A stretch of DNA of 6,291 nt from Methanomicrobiales archaeon (GTDB lineage Archaea > Halobacteriota > Methanomicrobia > Methanomicrobiales > JACTUA01). Under the pieces are notes generated by a model. It was not told the origin of the DNA. It saw only the letters and a list, made by a program, of their open reading frames with translations, and did not search any database. The position numbers and the translations under genes are program-made. Position 1 is the stretch's first letter. Every line of letters begins with the position of its first letter. The stretch is from the NCBI GenBank assembly GCA_028678555.1, contig JAJRDF010000089.1:1-6291 (forward strand). Reading direction: 5' to 3'. This document shows positions 5,886-6,291 of the stretch, piece by piece.

Positions 5886-5899
5886 AGAAAAAGAGAAGA
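5886..5899 (-). terminator. T-rich terminator of the minus-strand membrane gene
   Basis: Read on the minus strand, the bases right after the TAG stop are TCTTCTCTTTTTCT, including a T5 run (5888-5892). A second short T4 run follows (5866-5869). Archaeal RNA polymerase ends on such T-rich tracts without needing a hairpin. This is the most T-rich minus-strand patch in an otherwise GC-rich gap. Confidence 0.5.
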
Positions 5900-6291
5900 C
5901 TACCGCTCTCCGGGGAGCACCGCTGCCAGCACGGCGACAACGGGCCCCGCCAGGAATCCCGACCAGACCACCAGCGCGAGGAGTCCGGCAGCGACCAGCG
6001 TCAGGCGTTCCCGTCCGGTCCATGAGGGAGAAGACGAGAGAGCGATCCTCAGGCAGAGGATCCCGGGGATCGCGGCCAGCACGATGAGGATGCCGGTTAC
6101 GAGAGCCGTGGCCTCCGGCCCGGTGGCTGCAAGGGCCCAGGACATCTGGACCAGGGTTCCGGCCGCGCTCCCCAGCATGAGGATGCCGGCCACCGCGGCA
6201 GCGATCCCTGCCGGCGAACGGAGACGCGGGTAATGATCGCGGTACAGGAACAGGAGGGCCCCCAGGATGAGCATGGCAAAGAACGGGCTGA
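5900..6291 (-). CDS. Small integral membrane protein of unknown function, C-terminal part (5' end outside window)
   Basis: I do not recognise this family. The minus-strand frame stays open to the window edge and runs through SPFFA just before an internal Met at 6274. That Met has no ribosome-binding site before it, so the true start is probably beyond the window. About 129 residues are visible. Counting from that Met, hydrophobic segments lie at about -5 to 11, 21-48, 53-79 and 90-121, giving roughly four membrane spans. Short charged loops separate them: RDHYPRLRSP between the first two spans, and SSSPSWTGRER before the last. No catalytic or metal motif is visible. It converges on the amidoligase operon, so it is a separate transcript, and a T-rich terminator follows its stop. 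A shadow translation is unlikely, because the membrane-like pattern and terminator agree and the overlapping plus-strand frame is low-complexity. Confidence 0.65.
   Translation of the reverse strand, partial: SPFFAMLILGALLFLYRDHYPRLRSPAGIAAAVAGILMLGSAAGTLVQMSWALAATGPEATALVTGILIVLAAIPGILCLRIALSSSPSWTGRERLTLVAAGLLALVVWSGFLAGPVVAVLAAVLPGER

Larger units (their letters stand above)
5561..5899. other. Convergent intergenic region with several GC-rich stem-loops
   Basis: These 339 bases lie between the permease stop and the stop of the minus-strand membrane gene. Open frames here translate to Pro/Gly/Arg-rich sequence without family features, so I call no gene. Structured elements include GCGG-CTG-CCGC at 5566-5576, a GCTCAT/ATGAGC pair at 5575-5580 and 5595-5600, and the larger stem-loops listed separately. 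No tRNA or C/D-box RNA is recognised. No clean T-run terminator for the plus-strand operon is seen, although TTTCT occurs at 5686-5690. Confidence 0.6.

Overview
The window looks like a GC-rich chromosomal segment of a euryarchaeal methanogen, most likely of the order Methanomicrobiales (Methanoculleus, Methanofollis or Methanolinea-like). This rests on archaeal Shine-Dalgarno sites (GGAGG, GGTGA), a plausible BRE/TATA-type promoter, a T-rich terminator without a classical hairpin, and protein sequences that match my memory of methanogen families. No database search was possible, so the taxonomic call is an inference.

Layout. (1) 1-1425: the 3' end of a phoU gene followed 12 bases later by a complete PiT-family phosphate permease, an ordinary phosphate-uptake pair. 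(2) 1426-1747: a 322-base gap with no convincing gene, holding a candidate promoter and a leader of about 165 bases with short direct repeats and a small hairpin. (3) 1748-5560: four tightly packed same-strand genes: a stand-alone RLAN-type domain protein (the N-terminal half of a class of RimK-like amidoligases), an ATP-grasp RimK-like ligase overlapping it by 8 bases, a shortened GCS2-like (glutamate-cysteine ligase type 2) protein, and a 12-TM-class SLC13/ArsB-like anion permease. (4) 5561-5899: a 339-base convergent intergenic region with several GC-rich stem-loops and a G-run. (5) 5900-6291: the C-terminal part of a small membrane protein of unknown function on the minus strand, cut by the window end.

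The most interesting part is region 3. RLAN, ATP-grasp and GCS2 proteins are known to co-occur in predicted amidoligase systems thought to make peptide-like metabolites or modify peptides and proteins; the product here is unknown. Two features are unusual. The ligase is encoded as two separate overlapping genes, whereas bacterial versions are often one fused protein. The GCS2 member keeps its C-terminal half but seems to have lost the acidic residues that normally hold catalytic magnesium, suggesting a pseudoenzyme or partner subunit. The adjoining permease could import a substrate or export a product, but that link rests only on position.
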